From positions 1-64,000 of the forward strand of contig NZ_JAASTT010000009.1 of assembly GCF_014322795.1 (NCBI RefSeq): a stretch of DNA of 64,000 bases, in the 5' to 3' direction. Positions 16,966 to 24,834 of this stretch are shown here, in pieces. The notes beneath the pieces were generated by a model. It worked only from the letters and a program-made list of their open reading frames with translations. It made no database searches and was not told the DNA's origin. Origin of the DNA: Paenilisteria portnoyi. GTDB lineage: Bacteria; Bacillota; Bacilli; Lactobacillales; Listeriaceae. Each line of letters begins with the position of its first letter. Within the stretch, counting starts at the first letter, position 1. A program made the translations under genes and the position numbers.

Positions 16966-17095
16966 GCTGAAGAAGCCCTTTGCCCCGAAAAAATTTGTTA
17001 GGGGGCGCAGTGAAAGTCCTTTTTTGACTTTTGCGGAGGCCACGAAAATTTCGAGGAGCTGGCTTCTGAAGCTAGATCCGGAGGCGGGAAACATG
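16966..17095 (+). repeat. Structured repeat, copy A (paired with 41208-41338)
   Basis: A closing stem pairs GCTGAAGAAGCC (16966-16977) with GGCTTCTGAAGC (17061-17072). Inside it, GCCCCG can pair with CGGAGGC. About 130 nt align almost without gaps to the segment after pyk, including TTTCGAGGAG and GATCCGGAGGCG. The stem bases that differ between copies do so in compensating pairs, which points to a conserved RNA fold rather than a coding repeat. Confidence 0.7.
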
Positions 17096-17124
17096 ATGCC
17101 ACGCATGGTAGGACGGGATTGCCG

Positions 17125-17190
17125 ATTCGGTGTCATAAGACCCACTGATGGATTGCCTGTTCACTACGTTCACATGCATATTGAGGGTCT
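17125..17190 (+). repeat. 66-bp direct repeat, unit 1
   Basis: It starts ATTCGGTGTCATAAGACCC and ends ATTGAGGGTCT. It is identical to unit 2 (17230-17295) except for one base (GATTG against GATTA). AGACCC and GGGTCT within the unit can pair to form a stem. Confidence 0.85.
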
Positions 17191-17229
17191 CAAGTTTGTA
17201 AAGTATTTCTCGAGTTTTGTATTATTCAT

Positions 17230-17295
17230 ATTCGGTGTCATAAGACCCACTGATGGATTACCTGTTCACTACGTTCACATGCATATTGAGGGTCT
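17230..17295 (+). repeat. 66-bp direct repeat, unit 2
   Basis: Second copy, 105 bp after the first, separated by 39 bp of AT-rich sequence. Its end TTGAGGGTCT (17286-17295) is the exact complement of AGACCCTCAA at 17319-17328. Confidence 0.85.
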
Positions 17296-17328
17296 AATTC
17301 AGCAAGGGATGCTTCATAAGACCCTCAA
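17286..17328 (+). promoter_or_regulatory. Hairpin directly upstream of the permease ribosome binding site
   Basis: TTGAGGGTCT (17286-17295) and AGACCCTCAA (17319-17328) form a perfect 10-bp stem with a 23-nt loop. The Shine-Dalgarno AAGGAG of the first permease follows within 5 nt. There is no T-run, so it is not an ordinary terminator. It may protect the upstream binding-protein mRNA or tune permease translation. Confidence 0.55.
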
Positions 17329-17346
17329 CAAAAAGGAGCTTAAAAA

Positions 17347-18270
17347 ATGAACTCAAACAAGCCTACACGCAAGGCGAAGGAGGCCGCGCAAGGTGTTTCT
17401 TTCATGTTACCAACAATCATCATCATGACAGTTTTTACTCTAATACCAATTATCTATGCTTTATTTTTATCTCTAAACAAAGTCAGCCTAGTCGGTGAGT
17501 CTAGTTATCAGTTTGTCGGTCTAAAAAATTACACCAACGCGTTCCAAGATGAACGTGTCTGGATTGCGCTTAAAAACACGGTGCGCTATGTCATTATCGT
17601 TGTGCCTTGCCAAACTATTTTGGCGTTGCTAATGGCGTCTTTACTTAATTCGGGGATTAAATTTCAAAATACATTCCGAACGATTTTCTTCTTACCAACA
17701 TTGACATCGAGCTCGGCGTTAACAATGATATTCATGTTTTTATTCAGTTTAACTGGTCCTGTGAACAATATTTTAGTCGATTTTGGCATTCTTAGTGAAC
17801 CGATTAATTTCATTAATGAAACACAATTTGCCCTAGGGACTATTATGGTTATGAATATTTGGTCGACTGTGCCGTTTTTCATGACGATTTATTTAGCTGG
17901 GTTACAGGATATTCCGAAAACGATGTACGAGGCAGCGCAAGTGGATGGTGCTAACGCTTGGAAACGCTTGACGCGGATTACGGTTCCGCAGATTGCTCCG
18001 ATTACGAACTATGTCCTTTTGATGGGGATTATCGGCTGTTTTCAGCTTTTTGACCAAGCCTACATCATTTCGGGTGGGAGTGGTGGTCCGAATAACGCCA
18101 CATTAACGCTTTCCCTCATTATCTATCAGTATGCGTTTAAATCGTTCGATACGATGGGATATGCTTCGGCTATCGCGATTTTGCTGACCATTATCATTTT
18201 CGTCGTGTCGATGCTCGCGAGAAAGCTGAATAAAGAGGATGTCAACGAAGATGGAGGTGAAGCATCATGA
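17347..18270 (+). CDS. Sugar ABC transporter permease, MalF/UgpA type
   Basis: The 307-residue inner-membrane protein has six predicted hydrophobic segments and the EAA loop EAAQVDGANAWKRLTRITVP that docks an ATPase. AAAAAGGAGC precedes its ATG. Its stop overlaps the next permease start by 4 nt, so both partners are coupled. It forms the channel with that partner for the sugar delivered by the upstream lipoprotein. No ATPase gene is in the cluster. A shared MsmX-type ATPase encoded elsewhere is the usual solution in Firmicutes. Confidence 0.93.
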   Translation: MNSNKPTRKAKEAAQGVSFMLPTIIIMTVFTLIPIIYALFLSLNKVSLVGESSYQFVGLKNYTNAFQDERVWIALKNTVRYVIIVVPCQTILALLMASLLNSGIKFQNTFRTIFFLPTLTSSSALTMIFMFLFSLTGPVNNILVDFGILSEPINFINETQFALGTIMVMNIWSTVPFFMTIYLAGLQDIPKTMYEAAQVDGANAWKRLTRITVPQIAPITNYVLLMGIIGCFQLFDQAYIISGGSGGPNNATLTLSLIIYQYAFKSFDTMGYASAIAILLTIIIFVVSMLARKLNKEDVNEDGGEAS

Positions 18271-19091
18271 AAATGAAGCGTTTTTGGAAAATAATCACGT
18301 ATACACTCTTGATTGGTTACGGTTTAGTAACGCTGTATCCATTCTTGTGGGCTGTTATGGCCTCGTTCAAACCGTATAGCGAGATCATCGGCGGTGGGCT
18401 TTCTTTACTGCCAAAAGCTCCAACTCTTGAGAATTTCAGCTACATTTTCACACGTGATCCGCTCTTTCCAAGATGGATTCTGAACTCATTTATCATCGCT
18501 ATTTCAGGGACGATCTTGAACATTATTTTTAATAGTATGGCAGGATACGCGTTAGCACGGCTCAGTTTCCCTGGGAGGAAGCAGATTTTCTTGCTGATTT
18601 TAGCGGTCATCATGGTGCCGGCGCAGATTCTCTTAATTCCCAATTACTTAATCATGAAATCTATCGGCATTTTGGACACATATAACGCGTTGATTTTGCC
18701 AGGTGCGATTAATTTTGGGTATATATTCATGATGCGGCAGTTTTTCGTGAATTTCCCAAGGGAGGTGGAAGAGGCGGCGCAAATGGACGGGCTCAGCCGG
18801 ACGCAGACATTTTTCCGCATTGTTTTCCCAATGGCTCAAGCGTCGATTGCCACGCAAGGCGTATTTGTGTTCCTCGGTTTGTGGAATGAATTTATGAAAC
18901 CGTTACTCTACATCACATCACCAGAAAAATATACCTTGACACTTGGTTTACAGTCGTTTCAAACACAAAATGCGACTCAATGGAATTATATTATGGCGGC
19001 CTCAGTCGTCTCGATTATTCCGATTCTAATCCTATACATTGTTTTGAATAAGTACTTCATGAAGGGGGTACGCATCGGCGGGGATAAATAG
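18267..19091 (+). CDS. Sugar ABC transporter permease, MalG/UgpE type
   Basis: The 274-residue protein is the second channel subunit of the carbohydrate importer. Six hydrophobic segments and the EAA loop EEAAQMDGLSRTQTFFRIVFP are visible, as is a C-terminal MKGVRIGGDK of the kind seen in this family. GGAGGTG, within the end of the preceding gene, serves as its ribosome site. It is the last gene of the importer operon and is followed by a terminator. Confidence 0.93.
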   Translation: MKMKRFWKIITYTLLIGYGLVTLYPFLWAVMASFKPYSEIIGGGLSLLPKAPTLENFSYIFTRDPLFPRWILNSFIIAISGTILNIIFNSMAGYALARLSFPGRKQIFLLILAVIMVPAQILLIPNYLIMKSIGILDTYNALILPGAINFGYIFMMRQFFVNFPREVEEAAQMDGLSRTQTFFRIVFPMAQASIATQGVFVFLGLWNEFMKPLLYITSPEKYTLTLGLQSFQTQNATQWNYIMAASVVSIIPILILYIVLNKYFMKGVRIGGDK

Positions 19092-19102
19092 TAAAAGTTT
19101 GA

Positions 19103-19130
19103 CGGAGTGCTTCGGCGCTCTTTTTTTGTT
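19103..19130 (+). terminator. Terminator of the sugar importer operon
   Basis: GAGTGC-TTCG-GCGCTC forms a tight UUCG-type tetraloop stem, followed by T7. Confidence 0.85.
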
Positions 19131-19325
19131 GACTCTGTTATAGTAAATACACGCTTTAGTACTATAACAACAAACAAAACACTGGGAAAATTAACGAAAA
19201 TAAAACGCTTGCTCATTTTGTTACAAATCTTGTTTTTTGATAGTGTAAAATGCTATCATCTTGACTGGAAATGCTGTATAATATTTAATTGGTGTTAGAA
19301 TTGAAGGAATTCGAGGTGTTCACTT

Positions 19326-20318
19326 TTGACAAATGCAACAGTTGAGGAATTATTCCGCGTTCTTGATGATACAGCCATTATTATTCAGAATGAGCTCGAA
19401 ATGAGTTATCTGGAGGCCGTTTATGAGACAGGAGAGAATTTATTTCAGAAAGAGGTACTTCAAAAGGATGAACTTTCTGCTGAGGCGGCACTGAATCTGG
19501 AAGAGCGGTATGGTTCTGTTCAGTTGGAGGAGTTTGCAAAAGAAGATATCCGTAAGAGTTATCAACTTGCACTCTTAAAAGGTATGAAGCACGGCATTCA
19601 AGTCAATCATCAAATGACGCCGGACTCGATTGGGTTTATTATGGGTTATTTGGTAGACAAGGCTTTTGCTGGTAAGAAACAAATCCGTTTGCTTGATCCT
19701 GCGTGCGGGACGGGTAACTTAATTGCAACGATTGTTAATCAATTGGAAGGCAAATTGGAGCTCGATGCTACTGGCGTTGATGTGGATGATTTGCTCATTT
19801 CGCTTGCTTACGTCGGTGCTGATTTGGAGCGCCAACCAATCCAACTTTTACATCAAGATGGTCTGGGCAACTTGCTTGTTGATCCAGTCGATGTTGTTGT
19901 GAGCGACTTGCCGGTTGGGTACTATCCAGATGATACGCGTGCGAAAGAGTTCGAGCTAAGCCGTGATGATGGTCATTCTTTTGCGCATTTCCTATTTATT
20001 GAACAAGGTATGCGATACACGAAAGCAGGAGGGTATTTATTTTTCCTGGTGCCAAGTGCGATGTTTGGAACGGAAGATTTTGCGAAAGTGGACAGGTTCA
20101 TCAAAAAACATGGCCACATTCAAGGCATTCTGCAATTGCCAGAGACACTTTTTGCATCTGAGGGAGCTCGGAAAAGTATTTTGATATTGCAAAAAGGGGC
20201 AGATGATTTGCAGCCGCCAAAAGAAGTATTGCTCGCGAACCTGCCGAGTTTGACCGATCCAAGAGCGACGGCAAACGTATTGGCGAAAATTGAAGACTGG
20301 TTTAACGAAAACAAGTAG
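19326..20318 (+). CDS. ytxK: Class I SAM-dependent methyltransferase-like protein, YtxK type
   Basis: The 330-residue product has the layout of N6-adenine DNA methyltransferases: the SAM-binding DPACGTGNL and, in place of the catalytic NPPF/Y, SDLPVGYYP. The changed catalytic motif suggests it is not a typical DNA methylase. In Bacillus and Listeria this gene precedes ackA, as here (24 nt gap). It starts with TTG, with GAGGTG 7 nt upstream. No partner restriction enzyme is present. The substrate is unknown. Confidence 0.85.
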   Translation: MTNATVEELFRVLDDTAIIIQNELEMSYLEAVYETGENLFQKEVLQKDELSAEAALNLEERYGSVQLEEFAKEDIRKSYQLALLKGMKHGIQVNHQMTPDSIGFIMGYLVDKAFAGKKQIRLLDPACGTGNLIATIVNQLEGKLELDATGVDVDDLLISLAYVGADLERQPIQLLHQDGLGNLLVDPVDVVVSDLPVGYYPDDTRAKEFELSRDDGHSFAHFLFIEQGMRYTKAGGYLFFLVPSAMFGTEDFAKVDRFIKKHGHIQGILQLPETLFASEGARKSILILQKGADDLQPPKEVLLANLPSLTDPRATANVLAKIEDWFNENK

Positions 20319-20342
20319 TGGAAGGGAATGGATGAAATAAAC

Positions 20343-21536
20343 ATGGAAAAAACAATTGCAATTAACGCTGGGAGCTCGTCACTAAAATTCCAACTATATG
20401 ATATGCCATCAGAAACAGTTATTACAGCAGGGATTGTAGAGCGTATCGGTTTGAAAGATTCGATTTTTACAATTTCTGTTGGCGATGAAAAAATCAAAGA
20501 AGTAACGGACATTCCGGATCACGAAGTTGCGGTCCAAATGTTACTCGACAAATTAATCTCGCATAACATCATTCAATCATATGATGAAATCACAGGCGTT
20601 GGACATCGTGTTGTTCACGGCGGCGAAAAATTCACAGAATCAGTGTACATCACGGATCAAGTTATCACGGACATTGAGGCATTATCTGAACTTGCGCCCC
20701 TTCATAATCCAGCGAACGTTACGGGTATCCGCGCTTTCCGCAAAGTTTTACCTGATATCGTGGCTGTAGCCGTTTTTGATACTGCTTTCCATCAAACAAT
20801 GCCACAATCAAGTTACCTTTACAGTTTGCCATACAGCTATTATAAAGATTATGGAATTCGTAAATATGGTTTTCATGGTACGAGTCATAAATACGTGACT
20901 GAACGTGCGTCTGACTTGCTTGGTCGTCCACAAGAAGAATTGCGTTTGATCACATGTCACTTAGGAAACGGTGCAAGTATTGCTGCCATCGAAGGCGGTA
21001 AATCAATGGATACATCGATGGGCTTCACGCCGCTTGCTGGTGTCTCAATGGGAACGCGTTCTGGTAATATCGATCCTGCGCTCGTGCCATTTATTATGGA
21101 GAAAACAGGGAAGTCAGCAGAACAAGTGCTGGACGTGTTGAACAAAGAATCAGGTATGCTCGGGGTATCGGGTATTTCAAGTGATCTTCGTGATTTAGAA
21201 AGCGAAGCCGCAAAAGGAAATGATCGCGCAGAACTAGCGCTTGACGTTTTTGTTGACGGTATTCATAAATACATCGGTTCGTATGCTGCTCGTATGAACG
21301 GTGTCGATGCGATTATCTTCACAGCCGGAATTGGCGAAAACAGTTCGTATATCCGCGAGCGCGTTCTTCGTGGCCTTGAATTCATGGGCGTGTACTGGGA
21401 TCCAGCTTTAAACCAAGTTCGTGGCGTAGAAGCATTCCTTAATTACCCACATTCTCCAGTTAAAGTTATCATCATCCCGACAAATGAAGAATTGATGATT
21501 GCACGAGACGTGGAAGTTATTCGCGCACAAAGATAA
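20343..21536 (+). CDS. ackA: Acetate kinase
   Basis: AckA interconverts acetate plus ATP and acetyl phosphate plus ADP, giving ATP in overflow metabolism. Motifs seen: N-terminal [18 protein letters not shown], the phosphate-binding HLGNGASI and the C-terminal FTAGIGENS. The product is 397 residues from the ATG at 20343, which matches the family opening [10 protein letters not shown]. An in-frame ATG at 20328 sits too close to GGAAGGG to be a good start. The spacing of that site to 20343 is longer than usual, so the start is a little uncertain. Confidence 0.95.
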   Translation: MEKTIAINAGSSSLKFQLYDMPSETVITAGIVERIGLKDSIFTISVGDEKIKEVTDIPDHEVAVQMLLDKLISHNIIQSYDEITGVGHRVVHGGEKFTESVYITDQVITDIEALSELAPLHNPANVTGIRAFRKVLPDIVAVAVFDTAFHQTMPQSSYLYSLPYSYYKDYGIRKYGFHGTSHKYVTERASDLLGRPQEELRLITCHLGNGASIAAIEGGKSMDTSMGFTPLAGVSMGTRSGNIDPALVPFIMEKTGKSAEQVLDVLNKESGMLGVSGISSDLRDLESEAAKGNDRAELALDVFVDGIHKYIGSYAARMNGVDAIIFTAGIGENSSYIRERVLRGLEFMGVYWDPALNQVRGVEAFLNYPHSPVKVIIIPTNEELMIARDVEVIRAQR

Positions 21537-21544
21537 ATCATTTA

Positions 21545-21596
21545 GCAGAAAGTAGCCATCTTGAGTGAGAGATAGTTGCTTTCTGTTTTTTTTGAT
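21545..21596 (+). terminator. Terminator of ackA
   Basis: CAGAAAG pairs with CTTTCTG across a long loop, followed by T8. Confidence 0.7.
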
Positions 21597-21693
21597 GAGA
21601 TTTTGAAGAAATAGTCAGTTATAGTTAACTTTGTGGTTGGATTTTATGATATTATACAAGAGTGAATACAAAAATTGTAAAGGCGGCAATGAT

Positions 21694-22359
21694 ATGGATA
21701 GTGCTCTTTTAGAAGATTTTAAAGTATGGTTGGGGAATGATCCGAAATTAAACGAGGGGATGCAACATTTAGACGAATTTCGCAGTTTAATGACATGCTA
21801 CCAATCGGTTATTAGAGAAGTACGCACGAAATTGGACATTTTAAATGACGAGATGGCTCTGAAGGAAGATCGAAATCCGATTCAGTTTATCACATCTAGA
21901 ATTAAGAAACCTGTCAGTATTGGTACAAAACTAGCCAAAAAAGAGAAAGCGATTTCGGTGTGTAATATTCGAGAGACGCTAAACGATGTGGCGGGAATTC
22001 GCGTTATTTGTTCCTATACAGATGATATTTATTGGTTAGCAGAAATGTTGACAAAGCAAGATGATGTTTATTTGATCGACACGAAAGATTATATTAAAAA
22101 TCCGAAAGCTAATGGTTATCGTAGCTTGCATCTCATACTTGAAGTCCCGATTTTCTTATCGGATCGTAAGGAGAGTTACCGGATTGAGGTTCAAATTCGT
22201 ACAATTGCGATGGATTATTGGGCGAGCCTGGAACATTCATTGCGATACAAAAAAGAAGGTAGCGACGCGCAACTTGGCTTAGAACTCGAGAATTGTGCGC
22301 ACGAAATAGCAGAAATCGAAGACCGGATGCGCGCGATTCGTGAAAAAATAGATAAATAA
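21694..22359 (+). CDS. relP: Small alarmone (p)ppGpp synthetase, RelP/YwaC type
   Basis: The 221-residue product contains only a RelA/SpoT synthetase domain, with no hydrolase and no regulatory C-terminus. Motifs: the NDVAGIRVI core, NPKANGYRSLHL and the acidic-site segment IEVQIRTIAMDYWASLEH. The NGYRSLHLI and VPIFLSDR segments resemble RelP/YwaC more than RelQ. It makes ppGpp or pppGpp, usually under cell-wall stress and by transcriptional induction. The ATG at 21694 follows AAAGGCGG. A further in-frame ATG at 21631 lacks a site. It is a monocistronic unit. Confidence 0.88.
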   Translation: MDSALLEDFKVWLGNDPKLNEGMQHLDEFRSLMTCYQSVIREVRTKLDILNDEMALKEDRNPIQFITSRIKKPVSIGTKLAKKEKAISVCNIRETLNDVAGIRVICSYTDDIYWLAEMLTKQDDVYLIDTKDYIKNPKANGYRSLHLILEVPIFLSDRKESYRIEVQIRTIAMDYWASLEHSLRYKKEGSDAQLGLELENCAHEIAEIEDRMRAIREKIDK

Positions 22360-22361
22360 AA

Positions 22362-22401
22362 GAAGCGATTTCCCGTTCAAAATTGGGAAATCGCTTCTTT
22401 G
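22362..22401. terminator. Bidirectional terminator between relP and usp
   Basis: GAAGCGATTTCCC and GGGAAATCGCTTC form a perfect 13-bp stem with T/A-rich flanks on both sides. Confidence 0.85.
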
Positions 22402-22408
22402 TATTTTG

Positions 22409-22867
22409 TTAGTCTTTGTAAACGGGATCTTCATTTCTTACGACAAGTACGTCGCAAGGGGAGTGGCGGATGATGTACTCCGAAACACTACCGATAAGTA
22501 GGCGTTCTACTGCGTTTAGACCAGTCGCACCACACATGATAAGGTCGGCTTTAAAGGCTTTTGCAGCTTCTTTTGTGATGGCTGTTTTTGGTGAACCGTA
22601 TTCGATATAGGTTTCGACGTTGGTAACACCTTGTTTTAATGCATCGTCTTTGTAACCATTCAATAATTCGTCTGCATATTCTGTGGCTTTGTCAGCCATG
22701 GAAGTGTCGTAGTTAGCGACGGATGAGAAGGCACGTGTATCAATAACGTGAACTAGTCCTAGTGACCCCTCATTTCTTTTGGCAACTTGAATTGCTTTCT
22801 GGAATGCGCTTTCTGCTTCTTTAGACCCGTCAACTGCTACTAAAACTCTACTGTATTGTTGTAACAT
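22409..22867 (-). CDS. Universal stress protein (UspA family)
   Basis: The 152-residue single Usp domain protein starts at 22867, which GGAGGAG precedes. Longer in-frame reading adds residues encoded by a repeat and is not credible. The N-terminal VLVAVDGS and the C-terminal GATGLNAVERLLIGSVSEYI (the G-2x-G-9x-G-S pattern) indicate ATP binding. It probably acts in stress survival. It stands divergent to alanine dehydrogenase, as in Listeria generally. A 125-bp inverted-repeat element lies directly upstream of its ribosome site. Confidence 0.92.
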   Translation of the reverse strand: MLQQYSRVLVAVDGSKEAESAFQKAIQVAKRNEGSLGLVHVIDTRAFSSVANYDTSMADKATEYADELLNGYKDDALKQGVTNVETYIEYGSPKTAITKEAAKAFKADLIMCGATGLNAVERLLIGSVSEYIIRHSPCDVLVVRNEDPVYKD

Positions 22868-22882
22868 ACAAACTCCTCCTAG

Positions 22883-23007
22883 CCCAGCGTGTCGACAAAT
22901 GCTTATCTTCGTCGTTAAAATCTGTGCGCCGGTGCTCACATACCTGAGTATGCTCCGCTCCAGTGCTCGACTTTGCCTAGAATCTAAGCATTTGTCGACA
23001 CGCTGGG
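22883..23007. repeat. 125-bp element with perfect 23-bp terminal inverted repeats
   Basis: The arms 22883-22905 (starting CCCAGCGTGTCGAC) and 22985-23007 (ending GTCGACACGCTGGG) are exact reverse complements. The inner part has the small hairpin CATAC-CTGA-GTATG and repeated GTGCTC words. It has no coding capacity or evident target duplication. It could be a MITE-like or REP-like element, and it is transcribed in the usp leader if the promoter at 23073-23096 is used. Confidence 0.85.
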
Positions 23008-23072
23008 GTTTGGCGAGACTTTTGAGAAAACAGTTTTTGTGACACTTTGGAAAATCTTTTTATACTATTATT

Positions 23073-23096
23073 GTACCCTTTTTTTGCGAAAACAAC
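23073..23096 (-). promoter_or_regulatory. Possible sigma-B-type promoter for usp
   Basis: On the minus strand GTTGTT (23096-23091), a 12-nt spacer and GGGTAC (23078-23073) resemble the sigma-B pattern GTTTAA-N12-GGGTAT, with three mismatches in total. It would place the inverted-repeat element in the usp 5' leader. Confidence 0.35.
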
Positions 23097-23133
23097 CATT
23101 AAAAGCATTGCAAAATTTTTTAACCCTTATTTT

Positions 23134-23162
23134 TTTACAATTCGGGTCATATGTGTTATTCT
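23134..23162 (+). promoter_or_regulatory. Promoter of alanine dehydrogenase
   Basis: TTTACA (23134-23139), a 17-nt spacer and TATTCT (23157-23162). Confidence 0.5.
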
Positions 23163-23166
23163 TGTT

Positions 23167-23181
23167 TTGTAAGCGCATACT
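23167..23181 (+). promoter_or_regulatory. cre site matching the CcpA consensus at the ald transcription start
   Basis: TTGTAAGCGCATACT fits every position of WTGNAANCGNWNNCW. It covers the predicted transcription start of ald, a position where CcpA normally represses. Confidence 0.7.
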
Positions 23182-23214
23182 TATGGGCTAATTTACTTAA
23201 AAGGGGAGATTCAT

Positions 23215-24330
23215 ATGTTAATTGGAGTTCCAAAAGAAATTAAGAATAATGAAAATCGGGTAGCAATGACGCCGGCCAGTGTTTTATCTTATGTGCATTC
23301 AGGTCATAAAGTGCTAGTAGAAACAAATGCGGGTGTAGGTTCAGCTTTTCACGATGAGGATTACGTTGCAGCAGGTGCGACGATCGTAGAAACAGCGGCT
23401 GAGGCTTGGGCGGCGGATATGGTTGTGAAAGTAAAGGAACCGATTGCATCTGAATACGGCTATTTCCGCGAAGGATTGCTGTTATTCACATACTTACACT
23501 TAGCGAACGAACCAGAACTTGCCAAGGCGCTTACGGAAAATAAAGTGAACAGTATTGCCTATGAAACGGTGGAGCTGGATGATCGTACATTGCCGTTACT
23601 TAGTCCGATGAGTGAGGTCGCTGGTCGTATGGCAGCGCAGATTGGGACGCAATTTTTGCAAAGAAATAATGGCGGTCGCGGTATTTTACTTAGTGGTGTA
23701 CCAGGCGTGGAACGTGGTGAAGTGGTGATTATCGGTGGCGGAATGGCAGGAACTAACGCTGCAAAGGTGGCGATTGGACTTGGCGCAAACGTGACGATTC
23801 TCGATTTGAACTTGCATCGTTTACGCGAGTTGGATGATATTTTTGGCAATCAAATTACGACGTTGATGAGTAATGCTTTTAATATTGAAACGGCTGTGAA
23901 AAAAGCAGATTTGGTTGTTGGTGCGGTGTTGATTCCGGGTGCGCGTGCTCCGAAACTTGTGAAAGAACCGCTTGTGAAGCAGATGAAACCAGGTGCGGTT
24001 ATCGTGGATATTGCGATTGACCAAGGTGGCATTTTTGAAACGACGGATCGTGTGACGACGCATGATGATCCAACGTATGAAAAACATGGTGTTGTGCATT
24101 ATGCCGTGGCGAATATGCCGGGTGCCGTGCCACGTACATCGACCATTGCGCTGACGAATGCGACACTACAATTCGGATTAACACTGGCGAATAAAGGGCT
24201 TGCTGATGCAGTTCTTGGGAATGTATCGCTGTATAAAGGTGTGAATACGATTGGCGGTTATGTGACATATAAAGCGGTTGCGGATGATTTGGGATATGAG
24301 TATAAAGCGGTTGAGGAAGCACTGGCTTAA
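23215..24330 (+). CDS. ald: Alanine dehydrogenase
   Basis: Ald reversibly deaminates L-alanine to pyruvate and ammonia with NAD. The 371-residue product begins [20 protein letters not shown] as is typical. It has the substrate lysine in VVKVKEP, and the NAD-binding glycine motif [10 protein letters not shown] in the second domain. AAAGGGGAG precedes the ATG. The upstream cre site suggests repression while a preferred sugar is present. It is monocistronic and ends in a strong terminator. Confidence 0.96.
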   Translation: MLIGVPKEIKNNENRVAMTPASVLSYVHSGHKVLVETNAGVGSAFHDEDYVAAGATIVETAAEAWAADMVVKVKEPIASEYGYFREGLLLFTYLHLANEPELAKALTENKVNSIAYETVELDDRTLPLLSPMSEVAGRMAAQIGTQFLQRNNGGRGILLSGVPGVERGEVVIIGGGMAGTNAAKVAIGLGANVTILDLNLHRLRELDDIFGNQITTLMSNAFNIETAVKKADLVVGAVLIPGARAPKLVKEPLVKQMKPGAVIVDIAIDQGGIFETTDRVTTHDDPTYEKHGVVHYAVANMPGAVPRTSTIALTNATLQFGLTLANKGLADAVLGNVSLYKGVNTIGGYVTYKAVADDLGYEYKAVEEALA

Positions 24331-24343
24331 GCAGATAAATAGG

Positions 24344-24384
24344 AAAACGAGCAGCGATCTCTGATGAGGTTACTGCTCGTTTTT
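24344..24384. terminator. Bidirectional terminator between ald and the Fe-S-like gene
   Basis: AAAACGAGCAG and CTGCTCGTTTT pair across an 18-nt loop, with T-rich flanks in both directions. The right arm lies within the last codons of the minus-strand gene. Confidence 0.8.
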
Positions 24385-24726
24385 CGGCGTATATACATAG
24401 TTATTATCAGCATCCATTAGCAGGAGATTACGATTATAAAATTGGCCGTCGCTTTTTAGAATGAGGGCGTTGGATTTGGAGTCGTAGTCGATTTTCAGTT
24501 GTTCTTCTAGGAAAACGGCTGTCCAGCGAGCAATTAAAATGGGACCGAGATTGGATGAAAATTCGATGTCTTCGGGCGTTGTTTCGGTGGTCAATTTTAA
24601 TGTGAAAATTCCGCTGTTTTCGCATCCGCATCCTTCTGTTAAATAGTAGAGGTAGAGTTTTCCAGGAAGGTCTTGGCGGAGTGCATGGACGCGGGAAATG
24701 GCTGCTGGTGTGAATGTTAGGTTCAT
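24370..24726 (-). CDS. HesB/YqkB-like iron-sulfur cluster biosynthesis family protein
   Basis: The 118-residue product has the HesB/A-type fold pattern (MNLTFTPAAISRVHAL at the start, a central GCGCE). True A-type carriers have three conserved cysteines, two of them as C-G-C near the C-terminus. Here only the central CGC pair is found (residues 33-35) and the C-terminal CxC is missing, as in the YqkB-like subfamily. Its role is not established. GAGGTGAA precedes the ATG. It is divergent to fosX. Confidence 0.7.
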   Translation of the reverse strand: MNLTFTPAAISRVHALRQDLPGKLYLYYLTEGCGCENSGIFTLKLTTETTPEDIEFSSNLGPILIARWTAVFLEEQLKIDYDSKSNALILKSDGQFYNRNLLLMDADNNYVYTPKNEQ

Positions 24727-24834
24727 TTTTAGTTCACCTCGTTTTTATTTTTATTGTACGGCGATTCGTTGGAATTGGGAAATTTATTGCTCAACAGGGG
24801 GAATTTGTATAGTATAGAAGGTGAGGTGATTTTA

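Noticed and set aside
17125-17295. CRISPR-like array
   Set aside because: Only two 66-bp units with one 39-bp gap. The units are longer than CRISPR repeats and no cas gene is near.
17024-17350. 108-codon open reading frame across the repeats between the binding protein and permease genes
   Set aside because: The peptide repeats itself (GVIRPTDGLPVHYVHMHIEGL twice) only because the DNA is duplicated. It has no ribosome site and lies over RNA-like structures.
19107-19298. 63-codon frame between the sugar importer terminator and ytxK
   Set aside because: No Shine-Dalgarno and overlaps the T-run of the terminator. The region 19131-19325 shows only the inverted repeat GTTATAGT (19138-19145) with ACTATAAC (19162-19169) and AT-rich DNA before ytxK.
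19326-20318. Restriction-modification methylase
   Set aside because: It has the adenine-methylase fold, but the catalytic motif is altered (DLPVGYY), no restriction gene is adjacent, and the position before ackA marks it as YtxK.
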